This document shows, one piece after another, positions 1 through 11,520 of a stretch of 64,000 nt of DNA. Made by a program: the position numbers and the translations under genes. Under the pieces are notes generated by a model. The model saw nothing but the letters and a program-made list of their open reading frames with translations, did no database searches and was not told where the DNA came from. Every line of letters starts with the position of its first letter. Position 1 is the stretch's first letter. The DNA comes from Hermatobates lingyangjiaoensis (taxonomy: Eukaryota; Arthropoda; Insecta; Hemiptera; Hermatobatidae), in assembly GCA_026182355.1 (NCBI GenBank), contig JAPFBL010000222.1, positions 525,001 through 589,000 of the forward strand, read 5' to 3'.

Positions 1-337
1 ATATATATAATATCTAATATATATTTTCGTAGTGTCTTGTTTATATATCTGTTTGTTCTCTATAGAAATGAAAACTACTGGACCAATTGGGCTGAAACTT
101 GGCATGGGAGCTCTTTGGGGGTAAATGAACAAACCTAAGGGGGTACCAGAGGCAATCCCCCAAGTTATGGTGCAATAACTTCTAATTATGGTGAAATACC
201 AGATGAAAATGGTGCAATTCTTTGAAAAATAAAAATAAAATAAAAACAATGTTTAGACTAAATTTGGAAAGGTATATAAAGGACATTTCAATTTACAAAA
301 GTAACAGTATTAATTTTGTAAAATAAAGTTGTGTTAT
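1..337. other. AT-rich non-coding stretch, possible Helitron 3'-region debris
   Basis: No gene is seen. The part at about 30-200 has a run beginning CTACTGGACCAATTGGGC that resembles the wording often found in non-coding parts of Helitrons, and a distant echo of module A (GGTCCAGAATC...GATCAAGTTGATATTTTAC). This is a weak resemblance by eye. The stretch ends in a short (TA)n at 338-355. Confidence 0.25.
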
Positions 338-355
338 ATATATATATATATATAC

Positions 356-491
356 ACTTTTTTGATGAAAATACGATCCGAAATGGACAAATACAGTTCA
401 ATGTACATAAAGAAACGTAGAGAAATTAAAAACACACACTTACAGTCTCTAATTTTCGGTTGAACCGTCTTCAGGAGAGATAAGAAAGGGA
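356..491 (-). mobile_element. PLE end (pseudo-LTR fragment), minus strand
   Basis: The same sequence, in the opposite orientation, lies at about 3838-3980, so the two form an inverted pair around 3.3 kb. Read on the minus strand it contains CTGAAGA, a short self-complementary stem (CGGTT/AACCG) and then AAAA, like other PLE ends in this window. It abuts (TA)n at 338-355. It is called PLE because related ends flank the coding PLE at 39-43 kb. Confidence 0.55.
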
Positions 492-1128
492 AACCAAGCG
501 CACTGATACAGAGACGTGGTAAAGGGCAGGATGTCTTTATCCCAAGAATTCCAGTCATTCCAACAGATGTTCCGTTCAATTTCAAGCGTCTACAATTTCC
601 CGTCAAACTAAGTTTCGCAATGACCATTAACAAATCGCAAGGACAAACTCTTTCAGTTGCTGGCTTGCATCTGCTTGAACCATGTTTCTCTCATGGACAG
701 TTATATGTAAGATGTTCAAGAGTTGGCAGTTCCAAAAACTTATACATCCTTGCACCAGAAGATAAGACAAAAAATGTTGTTTATCATGAAGTACTCTGAT
801 ATGTTTATTATGATTTGATAGAATAAATATTAACTTAAATTCTTCCTTCTTAAAGCTCAAACCTAAAACTGACAAAAATTAAATGTTTTTTGTATCAGAA
901 TTTTAGTTGGGATTAAACCTCAATAATGGAATGTGTCTCTGTTTATAAGAAACTTAATTTGTTAACATGTTATGAAGTTTTGTTTTGTTAGAAAATATGT
1001 TGTACTGTTATAGAATTTTTGATAGAAATATATACTTAGAAGTTTAGATTCTTTGCTTCATTCAATACTTAGCCATAATTTCATTATTTTCTTATTTTGT
1101 CCCAGGCAACGCCGGGTAGTTCTGCTAG
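492..1128 (+). mobile_element. Helitron 3' fragment (5'-truncated)
   Basis: This piece holds the last part of a Pif1-like helicase frame (500-799), about 300 bases of AT-rich 3' sequence, and a Helitron-type terminus. At 1101-1116 there is a GC hairpin (CCC/GGG and GGC/GCC stems, bulged A, AAC loop), followed 8 bases later by TCTG and CTAG (1125-1128), then T. Helitrons classically end in a hairpin plus CTRR and insert between A and T, so both signals fit. The 5' side is cut off where PLE-end sequence begins at about 491. Confidence 0.8.
500..799 (+). pseudogene. Helitron Pif1-like helicase, C-terminal remnant
   Basis: An open frame of 99 codons runs to TGA at 797-799. It starts abruptly without an ATG, so it is a 5'-truncated piece. 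It contains PVKLSFAMTINKSQGQTL, the hallmark late helicase motif of Pif1/RecD-like proteins in Helitrons, followed by GQLYVRCSRVGSSKNLYI, the last conserved helicase block. In Helitrons this domain is the C-terminal half of the Rep-helicase transposase that unwinds DNA during rolling-circle transposition. The Rep part and Walker motifs are absent, so this copy cannot encode an active protein. Confidence 0.88.
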
Positions 1129-1239
1129 TATACAATATTTAGATTTTTTCACTATGATATAACACCATGAATTGGGTATATATAACTATATGTGAAAATG
1201 GCATGCAATCCATAGGAACTGATAACACTTAAACTAAAC

Positions 1240-1985
1240 TCTGTGACATAAAAATAATCGAAACAAAGGACACATGTTTCAATATTTCGACCGTTATGGT
1301 GGTGATCATCAGGAGAAGAAGTGAATTGACGGTGGGTCTTTCTCGGAAGCTTCCAGACTGAGTAACTTGTCTGTTATCAATATGGATTTACTTTAGTACT
1401 TGGACTGTGAAACACTGATTGAAGCTGAGGTGGTGGGAATTGCTCTGAGTGGTGACAATGAAGTAGCTGCTTTTACCACCGAAAGCCTGAGATTATTCAT
1501 CCCAAGGTTGTTTTTAGCATAGCATATGCTAAACCAACGTAAGAAATAGCACCAACTTGATTACAGACAAGTGATTATTAAATCTTCTGAGGAAGCTCAC
1601 ATTTGGCTCTTAGGTGCACTCTCCAAACCTGGCTTAGACTTAAACGGTGAGTTTTTTGTAACTTATATTATTATTATTTTACTATTTTACATTCTACAGT
1701 TTTTTAATTCAATATACCTAATCTTATCATCATTGTTTTATAGATTTCTTATATTTTACGTTTCGTACTCCTTTATTCTTCTTTGAATTTCTTTCAATAT
1801 CGACTCATTGGTATTTATTCTTATTTTCTCGTTCGTGGCAGTACTAGTTTAGACCTCTAACCAAGGAGTTCTTCAGTTGACTGTCGTCCCACCGACAATT
1901 CACTTCTTCTTCTCAGGAAAACTGCCATATCGAATGAAATAGTGAGAATTTACTCCTTTGTTACGTTTCTATTTATGTGTCATAA
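1240..1985 (+). mobile_element. PLE remnant with inverted ends and GIY-YIG tail
   Basis: Sequence at about 1240-1345 recurs inverted at about 1885-1985 (CAATTCACTTCTTCT in both when oriented alike). The minus reading of the first arm carries CTGATGA...GGTCGAAA. Between the arms, about 1570-1640 reads SSEEAHIWLLGALSKPGL, which matches the C-terminal tail of the PLE endonuclease at 39.6 kb (ASEEALINLLGGRSAPGL). An upstream stretch at about 1385-1518 (DCETLIEAEVVGIALSGD) is open apart from a stop but is not clearly assigned. A (TA)n tract follows at 1997. Confidence 0.55.
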
Positions 1986-1995
1986 TTTATTTTAA

Positions 1996-1996
<1 letters not shown>

Positions 1997-2031
<35 letters not shown>
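1997..2031. repeat. (TA)n microsatellite
   Basis: Uninterrupted TA dinucleotide tract between two PLE-like fragments. It forms one boundary of the inverted element at 2.08-2.48 kb. Confidence 0.95.
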
Positions 2032-2040
<9 letters not shown>

Positions 2041-2081
2041 TAAATATTGATAAAAGTATCGACCGTGGAATAGAAACAAAA

Positions 2082-2477
2082 CTAAAGTTTATCGCGACTT
2101 TGTCAGTTCATCATGTTCAAATTAAACTCTCATTGTCAACGTTTCGGTCTTTATTTAAAACCATTTTCATAGCCAGAAGTATAAATTTTGAAACAGGAAA
2201 ACTAAGTATTACACTACAAATTATTTTGAAACAGAAAAACTAAGTGTTACATTACAAATTATTTTCAGTGTCACGTGTTCATTCAGACTAGAGTTGTTAA
2301 AATCCACGTACTATTATTCTTTGTAAAATAATTTATAATGAAATACTAAGTTTTTCTGTTTCAAAATTTATTCTTCTGGCTATGAAAAAGGTTTTAAATA
2401 AAGACCGAAACGGTGGTAATGAGAGTTTAATTTGAACATGAAGAAGTGACCGAGTCCCGATAAACTTTAGTTTTATA

Positions 2478-2478
<1 letters not shown>
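2082..2478. mobile_element. Inverted-repeat PLE-like element between two (TA)n tracts
   Basis: The left arm (about 2082-2268) and right arm (about 2318-2478) are imperfect reverse complements: both carry AAACTAAAGTTTATCG, CGTTTCGGTCTTTATTTAAA and TTTTTCTGTTTCAAA-type blocks. A third copy of one arm plus the central part lies at 45375-45590. No coding capacity is seen. The position between two (TA)n tracts matches other PLE ends here. Confidence 0.5.

Positions 2479-2527
<49 letters not shown>
2462..2527. repeat. (TA)n microsatellite
   Basis: Long TA tract with one TAT irregularity, on the right edge of the inverted PLE-like element. Confidence 0.93.
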
Positions 2528-2532
<5 letters not shown>

Positions 2533-3650
2533 GGAGCAGACCTTCATTTAGACAGGTTTTAATTAAAAGTATGCCATTTTCATTTTTACTCTTTTTCTGT
2601 TTAATTTATCCAGTTTTCTAAACTTGGTTATCAACCCTTTTGGTAAAATATATATCGATTCTCGAAATGATTTATTACTGAAATCCATAACAGTAATCCA
2701 AGCTGTAATACTAAACTATAAATCTAACACTACCTACACAATAAATTGTTCCAACGTTTCAGTCATCATAGACCAACTTCAGGGATAATATATTATAACA
2801 AATTACAAACTAAATTATTTTTATCTCCTCTGTTGGGGGGCCGCACTGAGGTCGTTCAACGAGTTCCTCTTGAGGCCAGTTGCAGTTTTCTTCTCAACTT
2901 TAGTACTTCGTATTTCTTCCTGATGACGACTGACGTCAAAATATTGAAGTGAGTTTTGTAGTGATTTTCTGTTCTTTTCTTTGTGTTAATGAGTACATGT
3001 CTAATTAAAGTTACAACTAGAAAACATAATGAACATACAAAAAAGAGATTAATACTCTCGGTTCTCGATCATTTTTGCTGTCTTCAGGAGAGGAAAAAAA
3101 AGAAAAACCAGAAGGAGCAGAGGAGTGGAGATGTGAAACCGTCCACCGACTGATACAAAATGAGTATCCACAATAAGAAATGAGAAAAAAGATTCAGGTC
3201 TTTCAACCATAAGAAGCAGTCTTCGTCAGAGTCAAAAACTTAATAACTCTTTTTTATCTCATTTATTATTGTCGTTTGAACATTGATTGCTTTTTCTCGT
3301 GTTTATTCTGAAATCAATAAGATCGTTTAACAGAAAAAAACGGTCTTCATGAAAACAGTGATGTCCAGAAATATCTGGTTTAGGGTTGTGAGGCATGGAA
3401 GGAGCCTTTACTCTTCCTGGCATGAGACAGCGGCTTCATTGGTTAGCAACCTGTCTCAACAGACCAGTTAGAAGTCTATTGCCCTAATCAAGGATGGACC
3501 AAGGGACCTCCAAATAGAGAACCTAATATCACATGACCACTGTTTATTTTCTGAGTGAGTGTGAGCCATCCTAATGTTCACAATGTTATAGAGGTGACTT
3601 TATGGAAGAGATGTTCTATGTACGTGGCTTTCATTAGTGAAGTAAACTTA
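2528..3650. other. Mosaic of PLE-end fragments, no gene
   Basis: Several short pieces resemble PLE ends elsewhere: CCTGATGACGACTGACGTC near 2920 followed by ATTGAAGTGAGTTTTG (like 39220-39245); GAGATGTGAAACCGTCCACC at about 3120 (like 49988-50010); and CTTTCAACCATAAGAAGCAG at about 3202 (like 38968-38990). About 3360-3620 is more complex and unassigned. No convincing coding frame is present. Confidence 0.4.
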
Positions 3651-3654
3651 CAAC

Positions 3655-3980
3655 TCCGGAGGCTCATAACCTTCTGGACTGCGTTCTAAAGAAACATTCA
3701 AACAGTGTAGCCAACCTTCTCTCAGAGGGGAGATGAAGAAATAAAAGCCGAATTCTGTCCTCGCTCTGAAAGTTGACTACACTGTTTGAGTGTTCCTTTT
3801 GAACGCAAGCCAGTCGTCTCTGAACCAGTATACTTTGTTTCCCTCTCTTATCTCTCCTGAAGACAGTTCAAAGCAAAAATTAGAAACTGCAAGTGTGTAC
3901 TTTTAATTTCTCTATGTTTCTTTTTGTACATTAAACTATATTTGTCCGTTTTGGATCGTATTTCCAGGGAAAAAGTATAT
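3655..3980. mobile_element. Inverted pair of PLE pseudo-LTR fragments
   Basis: About 3655-3735 and 3756-3825 are mirror copies of the block containing AAACAGTGTAGCCAAC, which also occurs in the PLE inverted terminal repeats at 39.5 and 42.8 kb. The downstream part (3838-3980) is the opposite-strand partner of 356-491 and includes CTGAAGACAG. It ends at a short (TA)n. Confidence 0.55.
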
Positions 3981-4019
3981 ATATATGAATAATAATCAAA
4001 ATAACACTTGATATAATAG

Positions 4020-4429
4020 ATGGATTAATTTACCACAATGAAAAAAATTTTTGAAACAATGCTCTAAGACCTTTCGTTAACACATCGTCAGATAGCAAGT
4101 GAAGGTAATTTATTAATTTATTAATTTGAGCAACAAATTTATTAATTAAAGTCAATAAGTAAATTATGACTGGACATTAGCGTTGGGTCCACGTCTTCTT
4201 CCATAGGGTTGTATGTAAGTGACAAATCGTCTGTTGTACTGCACACGTCGCTTGGCTCAACCTGTTTTTTTCTTACTCTTCTCTTTCTTTTCTACCTTAG
4301 GCGTCTGTCCCTTGACTTTTCCAGCTCGTGCCAAAGATCCGTGAACCTTACCTCTTGCTCTCTGATGATGTGTTAACGAAAGTCCTTAGAGCATTGTTTC
4401 AAAAATTGTTTTCATTGTGGTAAATTAAT

Positions 4430-4432
<3 letters not shown>
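4020..4432. mobile_element. Short inverted PLE-like element
   Basis: Arms at about 4020-4100 and 4357-4431 are inverted copies that share GTGTTAACGAAAG and TTAGAGCATTGTTTC. Each arm, read outward, contains CTGACGA or CTGATGA, then TGTGTTAAC, then GAAA. The element runs directly into (TA)n at 4432. The spacer between the arms has no gene. Confidence 0.5.

Positions 4433-4472
<40 letters not shown>
4432..4472. repeat. (TA)n microsatellite
   Basis: TA tract directly abutting the right arm of the inverted PLE-like element. Confidence 0.95.
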
Positions 4473-4475
<3 letters not shown>

Positions 4476-4904
4476 TTAGATCTCTCAATCATATTTTATT
4501 AAAGTTAGAGGCAACTTTTTCATTGACTAATTTTCTGCCGAGGTTTTCTCGTCTTCTAACTAGTCTAGGGTTGATCGTAGTTATTTGCGAAAAAATGTCA
4601 AGGAGAGACATAATGATATGGGTGGTGAGTTTAAACGCTGATTTGAATTACTCAAATAGGATCACTTAAATGATGGTGGAACTGATACCATTAAAACAAA
4701 CACTAAAGCTATAAGGAATTATGAACTTAATAGTTTCTCTGTTTACGTTCGTAGTTAAACAACAGCAGGCATGTAGTCAATGCAGAAGCTGCTTCTAACT
4801 TTAATACTATAGATATATATAACTACCATAGTTCTTCGAACGCAGTACTATAATCACCCTCAATGAATATAAGTGTATAAACTACAATTTTCAAAATAAC
4901 ACAC

Positions 4905-5312
4905 AGAAAAGAAATCACTAAAACTTGCTACTGTATTTTGATGCCCTCGTAATCAGGAATAGATGTGAAACGCTCCAAAGGCTGATAACAACTGGCTTGC
5001 GTTAGAAAGAAGCAATTAAACAGTGTAGCCGATTTTCGGAGGGAGAGAAGACAAGGAAGATAAAGAAAAAAATACAAATAAAGAAAAAATGAATAAAAAC
5101 TTTTAACTAAAAATAAACTAAAAATTTTAGCAGCTTTAAAAAATAAATTAAAAAAATTGGAACTGAGCAAGAAAAAAAAGTCTAAAATAAATTAAATTTG
5201 CAATTAACAATTGAGGTGAAGCCCAGGAACAGATCTAATACCCAGAAGACTAATAAGTGCTTCTTCTGAAGCTCTCGGAATGCCTTTCTAATTGGTTTCA
5301 TCAATCTTCATA
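4905..5312 (-). pseudogene. PLE 3' fragment: GIY-YIG protein tail plus pseudo-LTR
   Basis: On the minus strand 5190-5280 reads ASEEALISLLGIRSVPGL and ends in a stop, matching the tail of the PLE protein near 39627-39700. It is followed by a diverged copy of the terminal repeat seen at 39.35-39.6 kb, including the GTAGCCGATTTTCGG-like block and a diverged CTGATTACGAGGG. The upstream RT is missing. Confidence 0.65.
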
Positions 5313-6480
5313 TTATATTTTAACCGTAACCATTCATAATATATTTTAAACGTAAGCTTTACTACTCAATTATTAATAAGTTATTACCTATAATAATGTA
5401 AGGACACATGATAATCCTTGGTTTGAAAAAGAGTTAAATATACTTCTTTCTATACAACAGCAGTACGAGTATTATAACTATAACTATAACTCGTATTATA
5501 ACTTACAGTGATAACTATTTATCTTACTCACTTTAAAATAATGAAATTTAAAAGGAAATATCTTTACTCATCCTCACCCCCCCCCCCCACCAATAATGCG
5601 TTATTTTTAGATATAATTCCATTTTGATCTGTGAAACGGTAGAGCTTGTATCCTCCTTAGAACCCTTCAGATTGTATCACGAGTAAAAAGGTTTACAATT
5701 ATTGAAAAAAAAATTATTTCCAGCTATTTTAAAAATGTCAGGATTTTTTCAGCTATTAAGTTTGTTGCTTTCATGATAAGGCCATAATTTCAAGAATCTC
5801 GAGGTTTGAAGAATCAATCAAATCAAAAACACTTATATTAAAGATATATTTTCTAGTAGATTACAAATAATTTGTTGATTACATACTTTAAAAACTATCT
5901 TGTTTAATACTTTATCTAGAAGCAGCCAGTTGTTAATTTGAGACAGTTTGCGGAGGCTTTGCTGAATACATGGGAAGACAAGGGAATGATTATTATTATC
6001 TGTAAAGTGGCACCGAGCCATAACAACTACGTCACTGCCAAATTAACTACGGCTTGGTCAATTACTGAACCCTTTAAGACAACTTGTTCCACCTTCAATT
6101 ATAATAGCTCTTCATTTACATGCAAAATTATTTTATTATTATTTTACTTTCACATATTTTTATAAAACATATGTTATCATTAGTAATTTTGTTTTAATTA
6201 TTAGCTACGTAATTAGTAATATATATATGCACCCTCCCTGTTTGTTAAAATGATAGATGAATATAACAAAGTAGTGTTTTTCGTACTTATAACCAATTAA
6301 TTCTCATGTAACTTAAATAACCATTAGCACACTTTCCAAGGTAAAACTAATTTCATTTGTCTGATACTTTAAAATAGATGTGAACTCAACAACTCTGATT
6401 ATAAAATAACCTTTTGTATGTATCTGTTGGTCTCAACAAATTTGTGTTAGTTCTCTATGTGAGTTGTAGATTGTTTTGGT
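5313..6480. other. AT-rich stretch, no gene seen
   Basis: Only short random open frames and homopolymer runs (for example a C-run at about 5577-5589) are visible. No family was recognised. Confidence 0.6.
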
Positions 6481-6499
6481 AAATGTATTATAGTTCTTA

Positions 6500-6602
6500 C
6501 TCTAACTTTAGCCCTGAAGATGATGTACAAATACATCGAAACGTCGGCCTAGGAAGGAGTTTATTTTCTTTTATTTGACCTAGCCTTCAATAACAAAATA
6601 TA
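6500..6602 (+). mobile_element. PLE-type end with hammerhead-like motif
   Basis: CTGAAGA (6514-6520) is followed by a perfect 6-bp stem, GATGTA/TACATC with a CAAA loop (6522-6537), then GAAACGTCGG. This CTGANGA-stem-GAAACGT layout is typical of PLE termini. It runs into (TA)n about 60 bases downstream. No coding sequence is attached. Confidence 0.5.
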
Positions 6603-6603
6603 G

Positions 6604-6618
6604 AATATATATATATAT

Positions 6619-6652
<34 letters not shown>

Positions 6653-6702
6653 AAAAGATTTCACATAAACACGTGAAATAACAATCAAAATGTTTGATCA
6701 TT

Positions 6703-6747
<45 letters not shown>
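6604..6747. repeat. Two (TA)n tracts with short spacer
   Basis: TA-rich tracts at about 6604-6651 and 6704-6746 are separated by a 50-base spacer. They lie directly downstream of a PLE-type end. Confidence 0.9.
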
Positions 6748-6752
<5 letters not shown>

Positions 6753-7486
6753 TTGTTAAATAACTAGTTCATCTCAAAAGATCTGCTAATCATAGTATAT
6801 TCGCATTGAGTATAAAATATTTCCTATAATTCCTATTAAGAAAATGGCTACGCTGGAGGAATCAGCATAATCATTGTCAGCCTGGATATGACTTCATCGT
6901 TTAGAATATAATAAACTGTACTTTTTAAACAAAATTTCTTCGTTTCAATAGGTTATAACAATTATTTCATGTAAATTTAGGAACTGCGTATAAGTATTCT
7001 AGTAAGGTAATTCAGCCAGTTTTAACAATGTAGTCCTAAGCGGATCAAATTCATCCCATTTTCAGCTGGTTTAGTCTACAAAATTTTTAATTTATGCCTA
7101 GCGTGATTTCTATGCCTTATTATATTAATTTAATTAATGATAATATTTTTATATTAATTTAATATTATGTTAATATCGCAAGGCATATTAACATAATATT
7201 AAATTATGATAATAATTTATTATTATAAAATGTTAATTTTTATAATATATTTTATTTTATTATAAATATAAAATATATTTTATTATAATTTTATAATAAT
7301 TTTTAATTGTTAATTAAATTATTATAAAATGGTGATCTTAAGGACGGAAAATTTACATACCGACGTCCCTGCTGCAGGGAGACATCCATAATGATTTGGC
7401 TTGTCACTGAGGAGTTCTTCTCACAGTAGAGAGACTGGAAGGTTCTGGACGACAAGATAGGTAGTGAATAGAAGTACATTACCATT

Positions 7487-9560
7487 ATGTTGGAGGCGGG
7501 AAGTATTAAGGAGAAGTGCAAGGTCATATGTGTACCACAAAATATAACAGACAAAATGGACGTCCAGAAGCTTGCTGAAGTCATTCATAGCTACGATGAT
7601 AAGGACATGCCAAATCTCAGAACAAGCATAGAATCAAAGGTCGAGGCTGAAGAAGCAATGAAAATTATTCACTGTAATGAAGCGATTCTCCGTCAATGTA
7701 AACGAAAAAAGCAGAGAACATCTGACTATTTGTGGCCATACGGCATTACTAAACTAGGCGGTGACTGTCTCAGGGCTAGAAGCTATGGAAAACACCTTTA
7801 AAAGAAGAAGTTTATAAAACATTGAAGGAGAGACTGAGAAAGGTTGTAAGATCCTGTGAAGCGAAATGGTGGGAAGATTTCTGTTGTTTTGTAGACAGAG
7901 AACCTTGCAACTGGCATACAGTTTTGTCACAGACCAGATCAAAAAGTGGAAACCTAATGTGACTCTCCAACACATAGTTGACACTCTCTTTCTCACTTAT
8001 ATTCATATCTAAACTAGAATGAATGAAAGTGATAAAGAAAGTACAATCAAAGAAGAGGATATACCTTTTACAAGAGAGGAATCAGACGAAGTGGTGGCCT
8101 CTCTGAAAAAGTGAAGATTCGTCGAGGAATACGTGTAGAATTAGCCAAGTGCACTTCTCATCGGGCGCTTAATATTTATAATGCATGCCTGCCGACTAGT
8201 TACTTCAGTGTGAATGTAAAAGAGCAGACCAGATACAAATTAGCAGAGAAAGAACGAAGAGGATATTCCAGCGGCCTATGGACCCCTTTGCATGCTAGAT
8301 ACCACAGGGAAACTCCTTAAGAAGTTGATAAAGAGGGAACTACGAGGAATTATGACTTCCTCCAGAAAGGACCACAGTAGGCGCTGTGAAGCTCGTGATA
8401 AAATACATAAGTGTTATTACTGAAAAAATCATTTCTCCAGGCTAATATGAGTTCTTGTGACTCTGGTTGTATAGAATTTATAATTCTATGAGATGGGATA
8501 ATTTACTAAATACACTGAGAATGAAATTCAGGATGCATGTTTATATCTTTAGGATAATTTTCTACTACCTGACAGGCTAAATACTTCTCTACAACACTAC
8601 TAGAGAGAAAATGAAGTGGACCATTTCGGCTGGGATATCACAGTGGTCTATTTTAAGACCAGACTTATGGTTCAAATTTTAAGATGAGGTATTAAAAATG
8701 GAGATACCTGATTATACCTAAATAGTGAATTACACAGATGTTAGGTTAGGTTGCAGTGGCAGTTCCACAAGGGAACACACTTAGGCCGAGCATTGGATAC
8801 CGCACAATGAAGATTGATTCTACAGTGGGAGTCCTAAATTTTGCCTAACTCAAATGTATTTAGAGTAGGGATCTTTAACGAGTACCTGACATCGTACAGG
8901 CTCGGGACCGACAGTTTAACGTCCTTCTCCGAGGGACGATGTGCTCAGATTTATTCACCTCCCGCATGAATAAATCGAGGGCCAGGTGGGGATCGAACCC
9001 CGGTCCTATCAGATCAGAGGCGAGCACGTAATCACTGAACTAGCCTGGCCCCCTACACAGATGTATAATACGACATGGTATTCGTCATCATAAATGAAAG
9101 GAGTCTCTCGTTCAGTTAAAGCTCAATCATAGAATGAGAAGAGTAAATAAGTAACTGGTAGGCAATGGTCTGACTTTGGCAGAAAATAAAATATAGATAA
9201 CCCAACTGACGAAAATGAGATCTCAGTCTGGTCGGAGATGGCTATTGACTGTGTGAGATCAGTTTGATATCTTTTTAATAACATTGGGAAAACTTAAAGA
9301 GATTTGCAAATAAGGCTGCTGTCCCTACAGATTGGCTAATAAAGTTTATGCCAGATATCGGAGAGCTCAAGCAACTAAAACACAAACTCAGGATATCAGT
9401 AAGTAAGTCAATAATTTTGTATGACACTGAAGTGTGGGTAGACTGTCTTAAGTATGAGGAATTTAGAAAAAGATTAGCTTCTGTGCAGAAGATTGATCCA
9501 TTGAAGGTTGCATATGCCTACTGCGCTAATCCTGAGTCATACATTAAATCACATAAACAA
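7487..9560 (+). pseudogene. Decayed R1-like LINE, RT region, split by a SINE
   Basis: Frameshifted pieces follow in the usual order of an R1-clade reverse transcriptase. A linker reads as MLEAGSIKEKCKVI onward. Then come KPNVTLQHIVDTLF (about 7950), DIPFTREESDEVVASLK (about 8060), a PLCMLDTTGKLL-type block (about 8280), the RPDLW block (about 8660) and, after the SINE, a thumb region with an ENKI-like piece (about 9180). LMPDIGELKQLKHKL and ILYDTEVWVDCLKYEEFRKR lie at about 9340-9480. Stops and frameshifts are frequent, and the catalytic YADD box coincides with the SINE insertion. The protein is dead. The 5' endonuclease is not clearly visible. Confidence 0.75.
8741..9053 (-). mobile_element. 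tRNA-derived SINE copy 1 with 10-bp TSD
   Basis: Read on the minus strand it begins GGGGGCCAGGCTAGTTCAG (A-box-like) and has a B box GGTTCGATCCCC at 8989-9000. The tRNA-like head can pair GGCCAGG with CCTGGCC as an acceptor stem. A conserved body follows (AAGGACGTTAAAC, CCTGTACGATGTCAGG), and the 3' end is ...AACCTAACC. The flanks are perfect direct repeats, TACACAGATG, at 8731-8740 and 9054-9063, so the insertion is exact. It would be Pol III-transcribed and mobilised by a LINE partner. Confidence 0.9.
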
Positions 9561-9662
9561 AGAAACCATGAAGTTTTATTACTTAAGTTAATCACCATAA
9601 AAATACATAAAAAAAAGAACTTTAATATTAATATGTTGTATCAGGTAATATTTTTTTCGTGA

Positions 9663-11515
9663 AAAAATAAATCATTTGCTAGATATTTTTATATAATTTG
9701 TTTAGTAATTAACTCTCACCTTATTTTAATATTTAGTGTGCCTGAAAATGTGAGATTTAATCGAGAGCATGAACAAAAACTGGATAAAACATCATGGATA
9801 TAAATGATAAGCCTGACAGATATGGTAGTTAATTATTAAAGTTTTTTTGTTTTTTTTTTTGTAAAATGGACTTCAAAACTTACCATGACTTAATTAAAGG
9901 GATTTTTATATCCGGTTTAATGTATATAGTTTGTGGAAAGTGTGGCTTTTGACTAATACAGAAGCAAGTTTATCTTAACTAAGTAGAAGGTTGTAAAGTG
10001 GCTTTTAACTTAGCTTTCTTACAGTATAATTGAAGTTTCCAACATTGCTTGCAATGTAACTTTTCAGTCGTTATTGAACCCTTCCCTCGTTTTCCATGCT
10101 TTCATTTCCCATTCTCTACAGTACTCTCTCCTTACACTACTTATCTGATTCTCTCTGTAACACCCTTTCAGTTTATTTAATCTAATTTATAACATTTAAA
10201 AAGTTCTAATTTCATAAAATATAATTTTTTGTTTGTTTGATCACTACTTTTTATTAATATGTTACAGCCAAATGATAATCTTCCCAGATATTTATTAATC
10301 ATTAATCATTTTCAGAGTATATTGGTAACAGAAAACAGACATATATTGACCAATATTACACATCATATAGTTATATATTTATTTATGTGGACTCAAGATA
10401 GTTTGGTAGTTGTTAGGTATAATACTCTTAAAATAATGAACATGTGAATGTAAGGGACCATCTTCATAATATCACAGACCAGAATTGATAAATTTTATTC
10501 CAATTGAACTCCAGATATTATAGCATATCATGAAATAAAAATTTGATATACTTGGATTTGAACAAGTAAGTAATGTAATGGTAAAAAAGTTTAGAATCAT
10601 TCAATAAAGAACCATAACAGTAAGCCTGATAACTAGCTCAATACAAAATTAGAAGATCAGTATCCGTTTTTCAGAAGAGAACAAGTTCTCAATAACATGC
10701 ACATTCTAAAAATTCTGCAAATTCATTTATGAATTTAACTATTTTCTTCTCTTGACGTAGACAGTAATTTTAAATAGTAAGATATATAATATATTGTAGG
10801 AAACGAAATACGTTTACATTGTGACAACTTAATAATAAGTAACACTTATTATTGGCAAATTTCTCAAAAATGTCGAAATTTCATAAATTTCATGGTCATA
10901 AGTGTGACTCATGTGCCCGCGTTTAACATACCGTATTATAATAGAACATCACAAACTATTAGTACTTGATCAACAGACTTAAATTTTTACCATGATTCAT
11001 TCATAGGTAAGGTATTTGAAAACATTTCTTTTTTTGCTTAACTACGTAAAATTTTCTAGGGCTATATTTGTATTTTCAAATACTATGCTGTGTTAACCAA
11101 GAATTTATGGTTTATAATGATGAGAATAGTTAAGGTAAGGTTTTTTAGTGAGCATTCATGAAGACATAAAAAAAGTGAATATACATAGTTATAATATTAC
11201 GGAAATAGCATTAAAAATTCAGTAAAATAAACTAAAAAAGTAATTTGGACTGAAATTATAGATAACTATTTACAGTTTACAGAAAAAATATGATCATGGT
11301 AATATCAAGATACTTTTGAAATATGGGATACAAACCTAATGATTTATGATTTAAACTTAGAAATTAACAATAATCAAGCTAGATTTCTTTCTTTACCTTT
11401 ATCAAATTAAAACGTTTAATTTAATTTGAGGCATTAATTGAATTTTAAATTTTGAGATATTTTGCAAATTCCATTTATTTGCTTATCTTATTTAGTAAAG
11501 TTTTGTTTAGTCAAA
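9663..11515. other. AT-rich stretch, no gene seen
   Basis: No recognisable coding or repeat family was seen. Short open frames here (for example 10259-10447) have no motifs and lie in low-complexity AT sequence. Confidence 0.6.
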
Positions 11516-11520
11516 TGTAG

